Source: Deroplatys truncata
Taxonomy: Eukaryota; Arthropoda; Insecta; Mantodea; Mantidae
NCBI GenBank assembly: GCA_030765065.1
Contig: CM060990.1
Location: 499,896,190 to 499,960,189, forward strand
Direction of reading: 5' to 3'
Length of the DNA: 64,000 bases
A program made the position numbers and the translations under genes. The notes beneath the pieces were generated by a model. The model was given only the letters and a program-made list of their open reading frames with translations, had not been told where the DNA came from and made no database searches. Numbering within the stretch: position 1 is the stretch's first letter; every line of letters starts with the position of its first letter. Positions 33,550 to 45,998 of this stretch are shown here, in pieces.

Positions 33550-34775
33550 CCCTGCCTCTCTTCCCGTTTTCATATATTTTCCCATACAAACGCATACTCT
33601 ACTTCTCAAACTCTGTCTGGATTAGTACCTCTCCTCCTATTCCCTACCTCTCTCATATAAAGCGCACTACCCTACTTCAGCTCTCTCCTACCATAGGTTC
33701 TCTCTCCGTTTTCCATATCTTCCCCACATACACGTATACCCTACTCCTTAACCTCTGTCTAACTACCGCTTCTCGGATTCCCTACCTCTAACACGTAAAG
33801 GGAGTTCCCCTCCTTCAACCCCTGCTCTACCTCGGAACTCCCCTCGTTTTCCCTATCTCTCCCATGTAAACGGATTTTCCTCCTTGAAGGTTCTCTCAAC
33901 CTAGAATCTGCCCTCGTCTCTCCATATAAACCTACACTCTATCATTCAAACCCTCCTAGCCTAATCCCTCTCCTCGGTTTGCTAGCTCTCTCATATAAAA
34001 TACATATTATACCCTTCAAGCTCTGTCTAGTCTATACCTCTTCCCGCATTCCCTATCTCTCCTATATATAATTCCATATTCCCTCCTTCAGCATCTAACT
34101 AGCCTATCATATGTTATAGTTTTTCCTATCTTTCCGATATAAACACCTACTCCACACCTCAAACTCTGTCTAGCCTAGCACTTCTCCTCGTATTCCCTAC
34201 CTCCCGTACAAAGCGCATTCCCCTCCTCCAGACCCTGTATAGCCTAGCATCGGCCCTGGTCTTCCCTATCTCTCATATAAACGTATTTTCCTCCTTGAAT
34301 GCTCCTCCAACCTAGCCACTCCCATCGTTTTCCTCGTCTCCTCATATAAACGCATACTCTGTCATTCAAACCCTCCTAACCAAACACCTCTTCCCGGTTT
34401 GCTATCTCTCCCATATAAGTCATATTCTACCTTTTAAGCCCTGTCTAGTCTAGCATTTCTTCTCGTATTTCCTATCTCTCCCGTATAAAGCGTATCGCAC
34501 CCTCCTTCAGCATCTGTCTAGCCTATTATCTCTTCACGTTTTCCCTATCTTTCCCATATAAACGCATACTCCACACCTCAAACTCTGTCTAGCACTTCTC
34601 CTGGTACTCCCCACCTTCACATATAAAGCATATCCCCCCTCCTCCAACTCCTACTCTACCTCGGATCTGTCCCCGTAGTCCCTATCTTCCCGGTATAACT
34701 CACGTTCCTCCTTGAACCGTCGCATCTACCCTCGTTTTCCTTATCCTCTCCGATATAAACGCAAAAGTGGCCCAG
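33550..34775. repeat. Purine-rich minisatellite, element 2 right arm
   Basis: Inverted counterpart of 24716-25885, with the same unit order and scattered substitutions. Confidence 0.8.
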
Positions 34776-34801
34776 CTCCCCCTATATAACCTACTAACAT
34801 T

Positions 34802-35032
34802 GTACTGTTACCCCCACAGTTGTATTAGTAAAGTGAAGATTATTTTGGATCCCTTACTATTTACGCTTCTTATTCATACTATCATTCATCAATTTGATGT
34901 TATTCATTCAACAATATGGTATATATTTCTCAGCCATTCTGCCTTTCGTACTCCATGATTAATTCATTCTACAAACATGTTATCTAATATTCCTTTATAC
35001 TTGGGTAATGTAAATTAAAGAAACTATATATA
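34802..35032. other. Interval between element 2 and MITE
   Basis: AT-rich; nothing recognised. Confidence 0.4.
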
Positions 35033-35402
35033 TGGTGGACCACTTATGTTGAGATTGCGCAATATCACCAACGCTCCAAAACTAAGCGTTGAAGAAAGGA
35101 ATGACTTTAATAAAAGTTGCTTGATATTATAGGAGAAAGTAAATGCCATTAGTCATGTTCTGTTTGAAGGACGTTATGATGACCATTTCAGCATCAGTTT
35201 AATAGTTTGAAATGGAACCTATTAGGGTCAATTTAAATTTACCATAAAATGACCATCACAACGTTGTCCAAATAAAACACCACTAATGGCACTTACTTTC
35301 CCCTATAATATCAAGCAACTTTTGTTCAGGACATTCCTTTCTACAACACTTAGTTTTGGAGATATGGTACAGTCTTAATAGTCTCTAAATAGTCAACCTT
35401 GT
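35033..35402. mobile_element. Foldback MITE, full-length copy
   Basis: About 370-bp imperfect hairpin. The left arm has 'GGTGGACCACTTATGTTGAG', then CCAAAACTAAGCGTTG, TTGCTTGATATTAT and GTTTGAAGGACGTTATGA. The right arm repeats these inverted, ending TAGTCAACCTTGTG. Same family as 13104-13462 and 1664-1935. No coding capacity. Confidence 0.82.
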
Positions 35403-35579
35403 GTATTCCTTCTGAATTTTACATTTGCTTAAATGGACACAGTATTATTATCTTATGGTAGCGACCAATAACGTTGTTAGTTTATGGATCTTCTAGCTCA
35501 TATGTATCTGTCGAAAATAGCTTTGATATCCTATATGTACCTTTAAAATAGACCATAAGTCGCTGCACCACTTCCTTTA

Positions 35580-37071
35580 TTTTACTCGACGGAGATATAC
35601 TTCATAGCACTAGATTTCCTTTCTTTATCGTCCACACTTTCCCTTTATTCTTTGCGTGATATCTTTCTTTGCGTCGTTTTGCTGCTCTAGCCATATTTTT
35701 TCGAGCTACCTCATACATTTGTTTGGCTTCTATTTGGGTGTCGTCTGTAGGAATAACATTGGGTATGCTTGTACTCAAAGTATTGATTTCCTGTCCCATA
35801 GCTAACTCGATTGGTTTAAATCCAGTAATTATATTTATAATGTCGTTTAGAATCTGTTCAAAAGCAGGTAAATGCTTGACCCAGGTAGAGTGTTTATGAT
35901 TTGCTGAAATTTTTAAATAAATTCCTATTTCTTTGATAGCACGTTCGCTGGGATTACTCTGAGGGTGATATTGAGAACAAAAATAATGGCTGATATTCTT
36001 CTCGCTTAAAGGTTCTTCTAAAGTTTTACCTGTAAATGCTGTCGAATCATCTGTAACGTTTGATTTAATTTGTCCTTTGAACAATATAATTTTGCAGTAA
36101 TATGAGTGAACAAGTTTTAGAATTAACTTTTTATTGGTTATATTCTGTGAATTTTGAAAATGTGTAATATAGAACTAAGATATATCTCCAAATTGAGCTT
36201 TTGGTAGTTAACCATGTATATCTATACAGATTAACTCCCTAGATTCATTTCTCAGAATTGAATTAGTATCATACCAAAATTTGATATTTAAGTGTTTACA
36301 CTTTTGACACATTTCACAACACGAAACTAAATTTCTAACATTTTCTCTGCCTTTCGAGATGTATATGCTTTCCATTATCATACTTGTCACCTTATCAATT
36401 CCTGAATACAAAATTTCTATGGATTTAAGTATTATTACTTCTCATGTTTTTGTTTCCCGACCATGCTTTACTTCAGCCATTCAACACTAATTAAATACTA
36501 TAAAAATTGAATACTAATCCATTGGATATGGAGATGCTGTGTTGCAATTCTGACTAACTTTAGGAACCGTTTCAAAATACTTGCACAGCATATTATCATC
36601 TCTATGATACCTTGACATTTCTTTAAATTCCCTTTACATTGTTTTACTCATTTTAACATCCATTTTGAGGATTCTAACCTCTCTTCTTGGTTCCTCGATG
36701 GTTTCTGGGTTTCATTTCTGGAAATTTAGTCGTGTAGATTGCTGAATGTGTTCTGTGAGCCTGGAATGTGTATGATTTCAATGTTGCAATTCGGATAATG
36801 TGTATATATCGTGACAATTTTTAAGACTTGCATCTCTGAATGAAGGTAAGACGGATTTGATGGGCATATATGATGACTTTGTTGAGATATACATAGTATG
36901 TTTTTATTTTGCTTAAAGCGAAGAGTATAGCGTCAAATTCTGATTCAGTTACCGGTGAATACCTTTCAGCAATATTTAAACCGCTTGAGCTGTGGCAATG
37001 ACACGAAATTTCCCTTCTGTGTGATATTGACCAAAAATTGCGCTACAGCCACCCGTTGAGGATTCTACATA
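35580..37071 (-). pseudogene. Ty3/gypsy pol, RNase H and integrase part (copy A, 3' portion)
   Basis: Continuation of the pol fragment at 46005-46400 on the other side of element 3. Reading the minus strand: RNase H from 37071 ('STGGCSAIFGQYHTEG', 'AERYSPVTESEFDAI') to about 36850. A poorly preserved connector follows. Then comes the integrase zinc-binding region (36411-36208, 'CCEMCQKCK'). The catalytic-core end and C-terminal region (36084-35602) include 'YHPQSNPSERAIKEIG', whose glutamate is the third DDE residue, and a basic 'AKRRKERYHAKNKGKV' tail. Stops and frameshifts divide the pieces. Confidence 0.85.
37066..37071 (+). repeat. Target site duplication of element 3, left
   Basis: TACATA, identical to 45999-46004. 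Host reading frame continuity confirms it (see element 3). Confidence 0.88.
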
Positions 37072-37089
37072 AATAGGTATATATAGAGA

Positions 37090-38130
37090 ATTCTGACACC
37101 GTTTTTTGGGCATATATGGGAAAGGATAGGGAAAACGCGACTAGATGGGACGATTCAAGGAGGAAAATGAGTTTATATGGGAGAGATAGGGAATACGACG
37201 ACCGATACTATGCTAGACAGGGTTGAACGAGGGAGGGCGTTTATATGGAAGAGATAGTGGAGAGGTGTTAGGCTAGACAGAGATTGAAGAGTAGAGTATG
37301 AGTTATATGAGAGGTATAGTAAATCGAGGAGAGATATTAGGCTAGGAGTGTTTTAGTATGTGTTTATAAGGAGAGACGAGAAAACAGAGAGATGTCATGC
37401 TAGGATAGACAGGTGTTAAAGTTAGGTTTATATAGGTTAGATAGGAAACCAAGGAGAGATACTCAGCTAGAGAGGGGCAGGAGGGAATGCGCTTTATGAG
37501 AGGTAGGGGATACGGGGAGTGGTGTTAGGCTAGAAAGAGGATAAGAGTAGAGAATGCATTTATATGTATGAGTGGTATAGGAACAGGAGGAGAGGTATTA
37601 GGCTAAGGAGGTTGAGTATGCGTTTATAGGGAGAGACGAGAAAACGGAGAGATCATCAGCTAGACAGGGGGCAGGAGGGGAATGCGCTTTATGAGAGGTA
37701 GCGGACACGGAGAGACATGTTAGACTAGACAGAGGTTTAGAGTAGAGTATGCGTTTATATGTATGAGAGCTACAGGAACAGGAGGAGAGGTATTAGGCTA
37801 AGGAGGTTGAGTATGCGTTTATAAAGAGAGACGAGAAAACAAAGATCATATGCTAGGATAGACAGGTGTTAAAGGTAGAATGTGTTTTATATAGGTTAGA
37901 TAGGAACCCAAGGAGAGATACTCAGCTAGACAGGGGGTAGGAGGTGAATGCGCTTTATGAGAGGTAAGGGGTACGGGGGAGATGCTAGACTAGACAGAGG
38001 TTGAGAGTAGAGAATGCGTTTGTATGTATGAGAGGTGTATGTAAACGAGGAGAGCTGATAGGCTAGACAAATACTGAAGGAGTAGGAATATGAGCTTATA
38101 TACCGGAGAGATAGGAGGTGTTAAACTTTG
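37090..38130. repeat. Purine-rich minisatellite, element 3 left arm
   Basis: Imperfect ~70-bp units (GGGAGAGATAGGGAATACG, AGGCTAGACAGAG, GCGTTTATATG). A ~270-bp higher-order block containing GAGACGAGAAAACGGAGAGA is repeated two to three times. Confidence 0.78.
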
Positions 38131-38221
38131 AAAGCGACTTTAGACGAGATCGTCACGGAAAGATGTTTCCTAACAATGCTGGAACATTAATTCTAGACAG
38201 CTGTAGCACGTAACCCTCACA

Positions 38222-38510
38222 TGCTAAAAAGATGACCCACACACGGAATAAAGTGACCCACTCACGGAAAAAGGTGACACACTCACGGAAAAAAGTGACC
38301 CGTTAAGGGAAAAAAGGTCACACACTCACGCAAAAGGTGACCCACTAAGGGAAAAAGCTGACTCACTCACGGAAAAAAGGTGACCCACTCACATAAAAAG
38401 GTGACCTACTCACGCAAAAGGTGACCCACTCAGGGAAATATGTGACCCACTCACGTAAAAAGGTGACCCACTCACGCAAAAATGTGACCCACTCACGCTA
38501 AAAGGTAAGT
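38222..38510. repeat. 21-bp satellite, element 3 left arm
   Basis: About 13 units of AAAAAGGTGACCCACTCACG with 19-22-bp spacing. Right-arm counterpart at 43395-43560 has only about 8 units. The sequence is unrelated to the element 1 satellite although the unit length is the same. Confidence 0.85.
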
Positions 38511-38514
38511 AATT

Positions 38515-39057
38515 CAGCTACTATCACAGGAGAATAAATTCCAGGGGCAGGGAGTATCTTAGCTGTATATGATTTCACATGCAATTCAGCTAGTATCATG
38601 AGCATTTAAGCTAATTCAGCTAGCATCACAGGAGGGTATATTCCAGAGGCTGACTGCATCACAGCTGTGTATGATTTCACAGGTAATTCAGATAGTATCG
38701 TAGGTATTTGGGCTAATTCAAGTATCATAGGTGCTTAGAGTAACTCAGTTAATACCACAGGAAGCTAGATTCCAGGGGCAGGGCGTATTATAGCTGTATA
38801 TGTTTTCACAGGCTATTCAGTTAGTATCGGTGGCATTTTAGCTAATTCAGCTAGTATCACAGGACGCTGACTGCATCATAACTGTGTATGATTTCACAGG
38901 TAATTCAGATAGTATCGTAGGTCTTTGGGCTGATTCAAGTATCATAGTGCTTAGGGTAACTCAGCTAGTATCCCAGGGTAGGACAGATTCCATGGTTTAG
39001 CGTGTGTATAGTTCCGTATGATTTCACAGGTAATTCAGATAGTATTGCAGGTATTCA
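38515..39057. repeat. AATTCAGCTAGTATCACAGG array, element 3 left arm
   Basis: Repeats of TAATTCAGNTAGTATCACAGG-type motifs, with a larger unit including CCAGGGGCAGGGAG and GTATATGATTTCACAGG. The inverted version is at 43064-43395. Confidence 0.75.
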
Positions 39058-39058
39058 T

Positions 39059-39205
39059 GGTAATATAGAGAGTAATTAGATTATAAACATTTCTCATCAA
39101 ACGTTACAACACTTGATATACATTTTTTCTAAATCTTACAAACCTTTTATATGTTAAACAGTTAGTGTGCGAGGTGTAGAGGGATAAACTGCATATCGGT
39201 TAACA
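39059..39205. repeat. Family-conserved arm block, element 3 left
   Basis: Starts GGTAATATAGAGAGTAATTA, then TTTCTCATCAAACGTTACAA and TAGAGGGATAAACTGC. Homologous to blocks in elements 1 and 2. Confidence 0.78.
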
Positions 39206-39529
39206 AATTGAAAAGCTTTGGGTCAACATACCTTTATTTTAGTTCGTTGTAGGTGTCTCTCCCCTTTTATCTAGGCTTGAGACTAGCACTGGGATTGCTC
39301 CTAATCCCAGGGTTACCACCTTCCCTTCCATCTTCTTCTTTCTTCATCAGGCGTCTGCTAGTTGCATAAACAGCATACGGATAAACTTAATTTTTTAAGA
39401 TTGTAGACTCACGAGAAAATCTTCATCTTCGACTTACATTCTCTTAAGCACTGTTTGTAATACTGTAATGTCCATACGCATATGTAGTTAAAATTAATCT
39501 GCTGGCTGAGTATCGACTAGTTAACAGTA

Positions 39530-42500
39530 TTGGAAACCTGTGACAAAACATTTAAAACACGGAATCAACCTGTTTACCTAGAAACTGGTATGGAGTCAAC
39601 GATGGAAGCGAAATTCAAGAAATTGGTGACTGAAATGGAGGAATCTCAGCTTAAGGGTAGCAACTGGGCTTTGCTTGCTGTAGAACGAGTTCGACTTCGT
39701 ATCCACAAGTACAATCCGTTACGAGGAAGTAGCTACCTACTACTACCGCCATCTGTTGAAGCAAGGAAAGCCTGAGTAAACATCCAGAACTCTAGGGATG
39801 AGAAATGTTTCATGTACTCTATATTAACTAAATTCATAGGGAAGAATGCACAGCGTGTGAACAAATACAAAAAACTTCAAGATAAGTACGACTTCAGCTG
39901 TGTTTCCTACCCTACTCCACTTTCTCAAATACCTAAATTTGAGAACCTTAACAAGATGTCTATCAACGTTATCGGGCTGGATGAGAAGCATGAAGAGTAT
40001 CCAATAAAGGTTACTAGCACTGAACTACCTGAACATCGTGACCTGCTACTATTGAGTGACAGTTGTGGAAAACATCACTATGTATATATAAAGAATTTTG
40101 AGAAACTCGTTCGACGTCAGAAAACTAAACGTAATAGACGTGTTTATACCTGCAAGCGCTGGTTTACACATTTTGATGATCAGACCGGGCGAAGTGGACT
40201 AGAAAAACTAGAAGAACATGCATCCATCTGTAATCAACATGGTGTCACGAGGGTAGTTATGCCTATAAATGATAAATCAATTGTTATGTTTAAAAATGTT
40301 GAGAGGATGTTAAAACTGCCTTATGTCATCTATGCTGATTTTGAGAGTAATGCGTATACCCAATCCTGAAACTTCCTATACAATCCCTTATCAAGAGCAT
40401 ACGCCAATGAGCTTCTGTGTTTACGTGAAGCCTACATCCAGTGTTGAACATATTGAAACTGGTCTTGCTAAGCAACCTCATGTATATCGCGGTGCTGATG
40501 CTGTTCAGAAGTTTATGGAATACCTGTCGTTCATTGCAAAGGAAATTAATAATGTATACAAATCTGTCAAGCCTTTGAAACTTACGGATCAACAGCAAAG
40601 GTATTTTGAGTCTTCTACGCCATGCTACTTGTGTGGAAAACCTTTTACAGAAGAGAACTACAAAGTACGCGACCATGATCACATCAGCGGCGAATATCGT
40701 GGAAGTCTACACAATGAATGCAATTTAGCCTGCAAAAGAACTAAGTATATTCCCGTCTTCATGCATAACCTTAGCGGATATGACTCTCATTTCATTGTTA
40801 AGGAGTTGGGGTGTACAAGTGAATGTGTGCAGGTAATTCCTAACTCTGAAGAAAGCTATATCTCATTCACCAAGTATGTAGGAGATATAAAGCTTCGGTT
40901 TATGGATAGCTTTCAATTCCTCAGTACAAGCTTGGATAAGTTGATAAAAAATCTAACCTCATATCCTGACACTAGAGTACTTCGGAGAAGACAAATTGAA
41001 GTTGATGACTCGTAAGGGAGTATTTCCATATGATTTTGTCACGTCATGGAATGTTTTGCCACCCAAGGACTCCTACAATAGGTTAAATGAAAAAGAAATT
41101 AGCGTGCTGACTGCGATCATCCTAGAAATCTATGGGAGCTGTTTAATGTGAGAAACCTAGGAGAGTACAGCGATCTCTACTTAACTTCAGATGTGCTTCT
41201 TCTAGCTGATGTCTTTGAGACGTTCAGAAAGCAAACCCTCAAAACACACAAAGTTGATCCTGCACATTATTTTACCTCTCTAGGACTTACATGGGATGCC
41301 ATGTTACTGTATACTGGAATTAAGCTGGAGCTGTTACAAGATTATGATCAACTACTCATGGTGGAATCAGGCATAAGAGGAGGTTTATGTCAAGTTTCTC
41401 ATCGGTATGCAGAGGCTAATAACACTTGTATGCAGAAATGTTATCCGTCGAGACCAACCCAATTTATCACATACAAGGACGCCGATAATCAGAATGGGTG
41501 GGCAATGTGTCACGCCATTTCGTTTGGTGGATTTCAGTGGGTTTCTCCTGAAGAAATCAACTTAGAAAGACTACAAGAAGATGATCCTCATGGCTACATA
41601 TTAGAAGTCGACATCGGGTATCCTGCAGAACTTCACGATCTACACAACGATCTACCTTTCCTGTCTGAGTGTATGAAACCATTGGAAGCATCTACAAAGA
41701 AACCGATACCTCATCTTGGACCCCGAAAGAAGTATGTAGTGCATTACATGGCTTTGAAGCAGGCTCTTAGTCATGGACTACGACTAAAAAAACCCATCGT
41801 GTGCTAAAATTCCGACAGTCTCGGTGGTTGAAACCTTATGTGGAATTTAACAACAGGCTACGACTTCAAGCTGCAAATGACTTCGAGAAGGATCTCTACA
41901 AGATCTTTAACAACGCCATGTTTGGAAAAAAACTATGGAGAACCCGCGTAACCGTGTGGATATACGACTGGTGACAAATGAGAAGACTCTGGAAAAGTTG
42001 ATCGCCAAGCTACGTTTATTGATAGGACGATATATGCTGCTAATCTAGCTGCTGTACATATGGCCTCTCATCAGATTGTGTTCAACAAGCCTATATACAT
42101 TGAAATGAGTGTGTTGGACATCTCCAAGACATCAATGTACCGGTATCACTATGATGTGTTGTTACCGTATTATGGAGCTGAAAACCTGAAGCTTATGTAT
42201 ATGGACACTGATTCATTCATTCATCGAGTGAGAACTGAGGATGTGTACCAGGACCAGCTACGTTTTCTCGAGCACCTAGATACATCTGATTATCCCACAC
42301 GTCATATCTGCTATTCAGCTCTAAACAAGAAGGTGTTGGGAAAATTTAAAGATAAGGCTAACGGTAAAATCATCCAGCGCTTTGTCGGACTACGACCAAT
42401 GCACTAGATATCCACGGCTCAATGATAAAAAATTAAAGGTATAAAACGTAGCGCTATTAAGCAGCACATTGCGTTTGACAGCTATGCAGGCTGTCTTAAA

Positions 42501-42675
42501 TCCTGTGAAATCATCAGAACGCACATGAATCTAATCCTATCACGAAAACATGCTGTTATCACAGTGCAAGTGAATAAAATTACATTGAATCCCTTTAATG
42601 ATAAAAGAGTTATTGCTGAGAATGGAATAACTACCTATGTGTATGGACATTACAGTATTACAAACAGTGCTTAAG
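39530..42675 (+). pseudogene. polB: Family B DNA polymerase with endonuclease VII-like domain, broken (element 3)
   Basis: Order of pieces: N-terminal region (39530-39775, 'TEMEESQLKGSNWALLAVE'); 39812-40369 ending in exonuclease I (YADFES); 40323-41015 with the HNH module (CYLCG, DHDHISGEYRG, HNECNL) and exonuclease II (HNLSGYDSHF); 41148-41807 with exonuclease III (YLTSDVLLLADVFE); a frame-shifted motif B stretch (about 41880-41960, NNAMFGK); 42060-42407 with intact motif C (MYMDTDSF); and a C-terminal tail to 42675. It resembles the element 2 gene closely along its length. Unlike element 2, the motif C aspartates are present. Several frameshifts and stops still make it a pseudogene. Its 3' end lies inside the right arm. 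Confidence 0.88.
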
Positions 42676-42914
42676 AGAATGTAAGTCGAAGATGAAGATT
42701 TTCTCGTTAGTCTACAATCTTAAAAAATGAAGTTTGTCCGTGTGCTCTGTATGCAACTAGCAGACGCCTGATGAAGAAAGAAGAAGATGGAAGGGAAGGT
42801 GGTAACCCTGCCATTAGGAGCAATCCCAGTGCTAGTCTCAAGCCTAGATAAAAGGGGAGAGACACCTACAACGAACTAAAATAAAGGTATGTTGACCCAA
42901 AGCTTTTCAATTTG

Positions 42915-43063
42915 TAAACCGATATGCAGTTTATCCCTCTACACCTCGCACACTAACTGTTTAACATATAAAAAAGCTTGTAGGATTTAGAAAAAAAGTA
43001 TATCAAGTGTTGTAACGTTGGATGAGAAATTTTTACAATCTAATTACTCTGTATATTACCATG
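42915..43063. repeat. Family-conserved arm block, element 3 right
   Basis: Inverted copy of 39059-39205, with AACGTTGGATGAGAAATTTT and AATTACTCTGTATATTACC. Confidence 0.78.
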
Positions 43064-43395
43064 AATACCTGCAATACTATCTGAATTACCTGTGAAATCA
43101 TATGGAACTATACACACGCTAAACCATGGAATCTGTCCTACCCTGGGATACTAGCTGAGTTACTCTAAGCACCTATGATACTTGAATCAGCCCAAAGACC
43201 TACGATACTATCTGAATTACCTGTGAAATCATACACAGCTATGATGCAGTCAGCCTCTGGAATATACCCTCCTGTGATACTAGCTAAATTAGCTTAAATG
43301 CTCATTATACTAGCTGAATTGCATGTGAAATCATATACAGCAGAGATACTCCCTGCCCCTGGAATCTATTCTCCTGTGATACTAGCGGAATTACT
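43064..43395. repeat. AATTCAG-type array, element 3 right arm
   Basis: Inverted counterpart of 38515-39057, shorter by about 200 bp. Confidence 0.7.
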
Positions 43396-43560
43396 TACCT
43401 TTTGCGTGAGTGGGTCACCTGTTTGCGTGAGTGGGTCACCTTTTGCGTGAGTGGGTGACCTTTTTACCCTTAACGGGTCACCTTTTTCCGTGAGTGGGTC
43501 ACCTTTTTCCGTGAGTGGATCACATTTGTTCGTGAGTGGGTCATCTTTTTAGCATGAGAG
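43396..43560. repeat. 21-bp satellite, element 3 right arm
   Basis: About 8 units of GCGTGAGTGGGTCACCTTTT, the inverted form of 38222-38510. Confidence 0.82.
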
Positions 43561-43664
43561 GGTTACGTGCCACAGCTGTCTAGAATTAGTGTTCCAGCAT
43601 TGTTAGTAAACATCTTTGCGTGACGATCTCTTCTAAAGTCGCTTTCAAAGTCTAGCACCTCCCC

Positions 43665-44416
43665 TCCTATTCCTATCTCTCCGGTATATAAGCTCATATT
43701 TCTACTCCTTCAGTATCTGTCTAGCCTATCAGCTCTCCTCGTTTTCTTATACCTCTCATACATACAAACGCATTCTCTACTCTCAACCTCTGTCTAGTCT
43801 AGCATCTCTCCCCGTATCCCTTACCTCTCATAAAGCGCATTCCCCTCCTACACCCTGTCTAGCTGAGTATCTCCCCTTGGGTTCCTATCTAACCTATATA
43901 AAACACATTCTACATGTCTATCCTAGCATATGATCTCTTTGTTTTCTCGTCTCTCCTTATAAACGCATACTCAACCTGCTTAGCCTAATACCTCTCCTCC
44001 TGTTCCTGTACCTCTCATACATATAGACGCATAGTCTACTCTAAACCTCTGTCTAGTCTAACATCTCTCTCCGTATCCCCTACCTTCTCATAAAGCGCAT
44101 TCCCCTCCTGCCCCTCTCTAGCTGATGATCTCTCCGTTTTCTCGTCTCTCTCTACAAACGCATACTCAACCTCCTTAGCCTAATACCTCTCCTCCTGTTC
44201 CTATACCACTCATACTTATAAATGCATTCTCTACTCTAAACCTCTGTCTAGCCTAACACCACTCCCCGTATCCCCTACCTCTCATAAAGTGCATTCCCTC
44301 CTGCCCCTCTAGCTGAGTATCTCTCCTTGGTTTCCTATCTAACCTATATAAACTTAACTTTAACATCTGTCTATCCTAGCATGGGATCTCTCTCGGTTTT
44401 TTCTTCTCTCCTTATA
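43665..44416. repeat. Minisatellite, element 3 right arm, inner part
   Basis: Inverted counterpart of 37090-38130. It is interrupted by the mariner at 44417 and resumes at 45708-45960. Confidence 0.75.
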
Positions 44417-45705
44417 CGAGGGGCATTATTTATATTTTGAGTCTAATAATTAAAACAAAGTAATTTCTGATTGAAAACTGCTTTATTGTTTTTCAAAACA
44501 TTCTCCTTTATGATCAATACACTTTTGCAGTCATTTGAACCATTTGTCAAAGCATTTACTCCAGTCTTCTTGAGACACCTCCAAAACAATGTTTTTGAAG
44601 GCATCAACGGCTTCTTCTGCCAACGAAAATCGTTCTCCACGCAATTTATTCTTGATTTTCGGGAACAAAAAGAAGTCATTGGGTGCCAAATCAGGACTGA
44701 ATGGCGGATAACCCATCAATTCGACTTTTTGAGCCTTCAAATACTCTGTTGTTAGACGAGATATGTGTGTGCTCGCATTGTCTTGATCAAGAACGATCCT
44801 ATGGTTCTTGTTGGTTTTCCTTACTTCACTGAAGACTGCCGGCAAACAAATGGTTGTTTACCATTTGGCATTGACCGTTTTACGTTCCTTTAAAGGCACT
44901 GTTGCAATATGGCCGGTTTTGCTGAAAAAGCAGGCGACCATTTGCTTCGAAGTGCTTCGAGCGCGAACAACTTTTGGTGGATTTGCTTCATCTTTAAACA
45001 CCCATACAGTCGACTGCTGTTTACGTTCCGGCTCATATGCATAGACCCATGATTCGTCACCAGTTACAATCTTATATACGTCTTTTGAGGCATCGCCGTT
45101 GTATTTCGTGAGCATTTTTGTACACCAATCCACATGAGCATCTTTTTGAGATTGCTTCAAATTATGTGGGATCCAACGAGAGCAAACCTTTTTCACGGCT
45201 AAATAATCATGCAATATTTTATATACTGGTGGAACTAATATCTAGGGTTGCCTCAATCTCACAATTTGTCGTATGACGATCTTTCATTATTAGTTTTTGC
45301 ACAACATCAATGTTTTCTGGCACAACAACTGATTTTGGACGACCTTCACGAACTTCATCATTGAGCGAACGGCGGCCACGATTAAATTCGTTATACCAGC
45401 GTTTCACAGTGGCAAAGGATGGAGCTTTATCGCCAAATGTGGAAGTTAATTGATCAATGCACTCTTGTCTTGATAATCCACGTCGAATGTCGTAATAAAT
45501 CATTGCACGAACATTTTCACGTGTTAATTCCATGTTTTTGTTGACACACCATTTTCAAGTTAGTGTAAACAAAACAAATAACGCTCTATTGACAAAATGT
45601 TTGAAGTAGATTGTGGTAAAAAATGTCAAAATTTCCATTGGAAACGTTAGATGGCACCTACAACATTAGGGTTGACAAGGCTCAAAATATAAATAGTGCA
45701 CCTCG
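44417..45705 (-). mobile_element. Mariner transposon, 1289 bp
   Basis: Imperfect terminal inverted repeats: CGAGGGGCATTATTTATATT on the left and, inverted, CGAGGTGCACTATTTATATT on the right. TA dinucleotides sit at 44415-44416 and 45706-45707. The minisatellite sequence on either side joins smoothly (CTCTCCTTATAAAC), so this is a clean insertion younger than element 3. Confidence 0.93.
44531..45533 (-). pseudogene. Mariner transposase, frameshifted and nonsense-mutated
   Basis: The minus-strand gene of about 334 codons is the usual mariner length. The N-terminal paired HTH region (45533-45219) starts MELTRENVRAMIYYDI. A frameshift near 45215-45225 moves to the next piece (45214-44858) with the first catalytic aspartate in 'VTGDESWVYAYEPE'. 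A TAA at 44858-44860 then interrupts it. The last piece (44845-44531) has 'LDQDNASTH' with the second aspartate and 'YPPFSPDLAPNDFFLFP' with the third (D34D-type spacing). With only two clear lesions the copy is relatively young. Confidence 0.92.
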
Positions 45706-45998
45706 TAAACACATCCTAAACCACTCCTAGCCTAATACCTCTCCTCGATTTGCTATACCTCTCATATAACCCATACTCTACTCCTCAACCTCTGTCTAGC
45801 CAAACACCTCTCCACTATCTCTTCCATATAAACGCCCTCTCTCGTTCAACCCTATCTAGCATAGTATCGGTCGTCGTTTCCCTATCTATCCCATATAAAC
45901 CCATTTTCCTCCTTGAACCGTCCCATCTAGTCTCGTTTTCCCTATCATTTCCCATATATGCCCAAAAACTGTGCCAGAACCCTCTATATATACCTACT

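Larger units (their letters stand above)
24693..34795. mobile_element. Element 2: giant-TIR Polinton-like element with polB
   Basis: The left end ATTAGAATATATAGGGGG and the complement of the right end, AGTAGGTTATATAGGGGG, are inverted repeats. Pairing continues inward to about 28787 and 30613, giving arms of about 4.1 kb around a 1.8-kb spacer. Flanks are AAAATT (24687-24692) and AACATT (34796-34801), a 6-bp duplication with one mismatch. From outside in, each arm holds the 70-bp minisatellite, the conserved block, a GTAACA satellite and the C-terminal half of a polB gene. The spacer holds the rest of polB. No integrase or capsid gene is seen. Confidence 0.8.
37072..45998. mobile_element. Element 3: giant-TIR Polinton-like element with polB
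   Basis: The left end AATAGGTATATATAGAG and the complement of the right end, AGTAGGTATATATAGAG, pair. Arms run to about 39490 and 42630. The 6-bp direct repeats TACATA bound it exactly. It sits inside the RNase H region of a gypsy pol gene. Taking out the element and one hexamer leaves that reading frame uninterrupted, which fixes the insertion point independently. Arms hold the 70-bp minisatellite, a 21-bp satellite, an AATTCAG-type array and the conserved block. The centre is a polB gene whose last codons lie in the arm. A mariner (44417-45705) has since entered the right arm. Length without it is about 7.6 kb. Confidence 0.88.

Noticed and set aside
4582..45998. Complete, autonomous Polinton or endogenous virus
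   Set aside because: No integrase, packaging ATPase, cysteine protease or capsid motif was found in any frame of the three elements.
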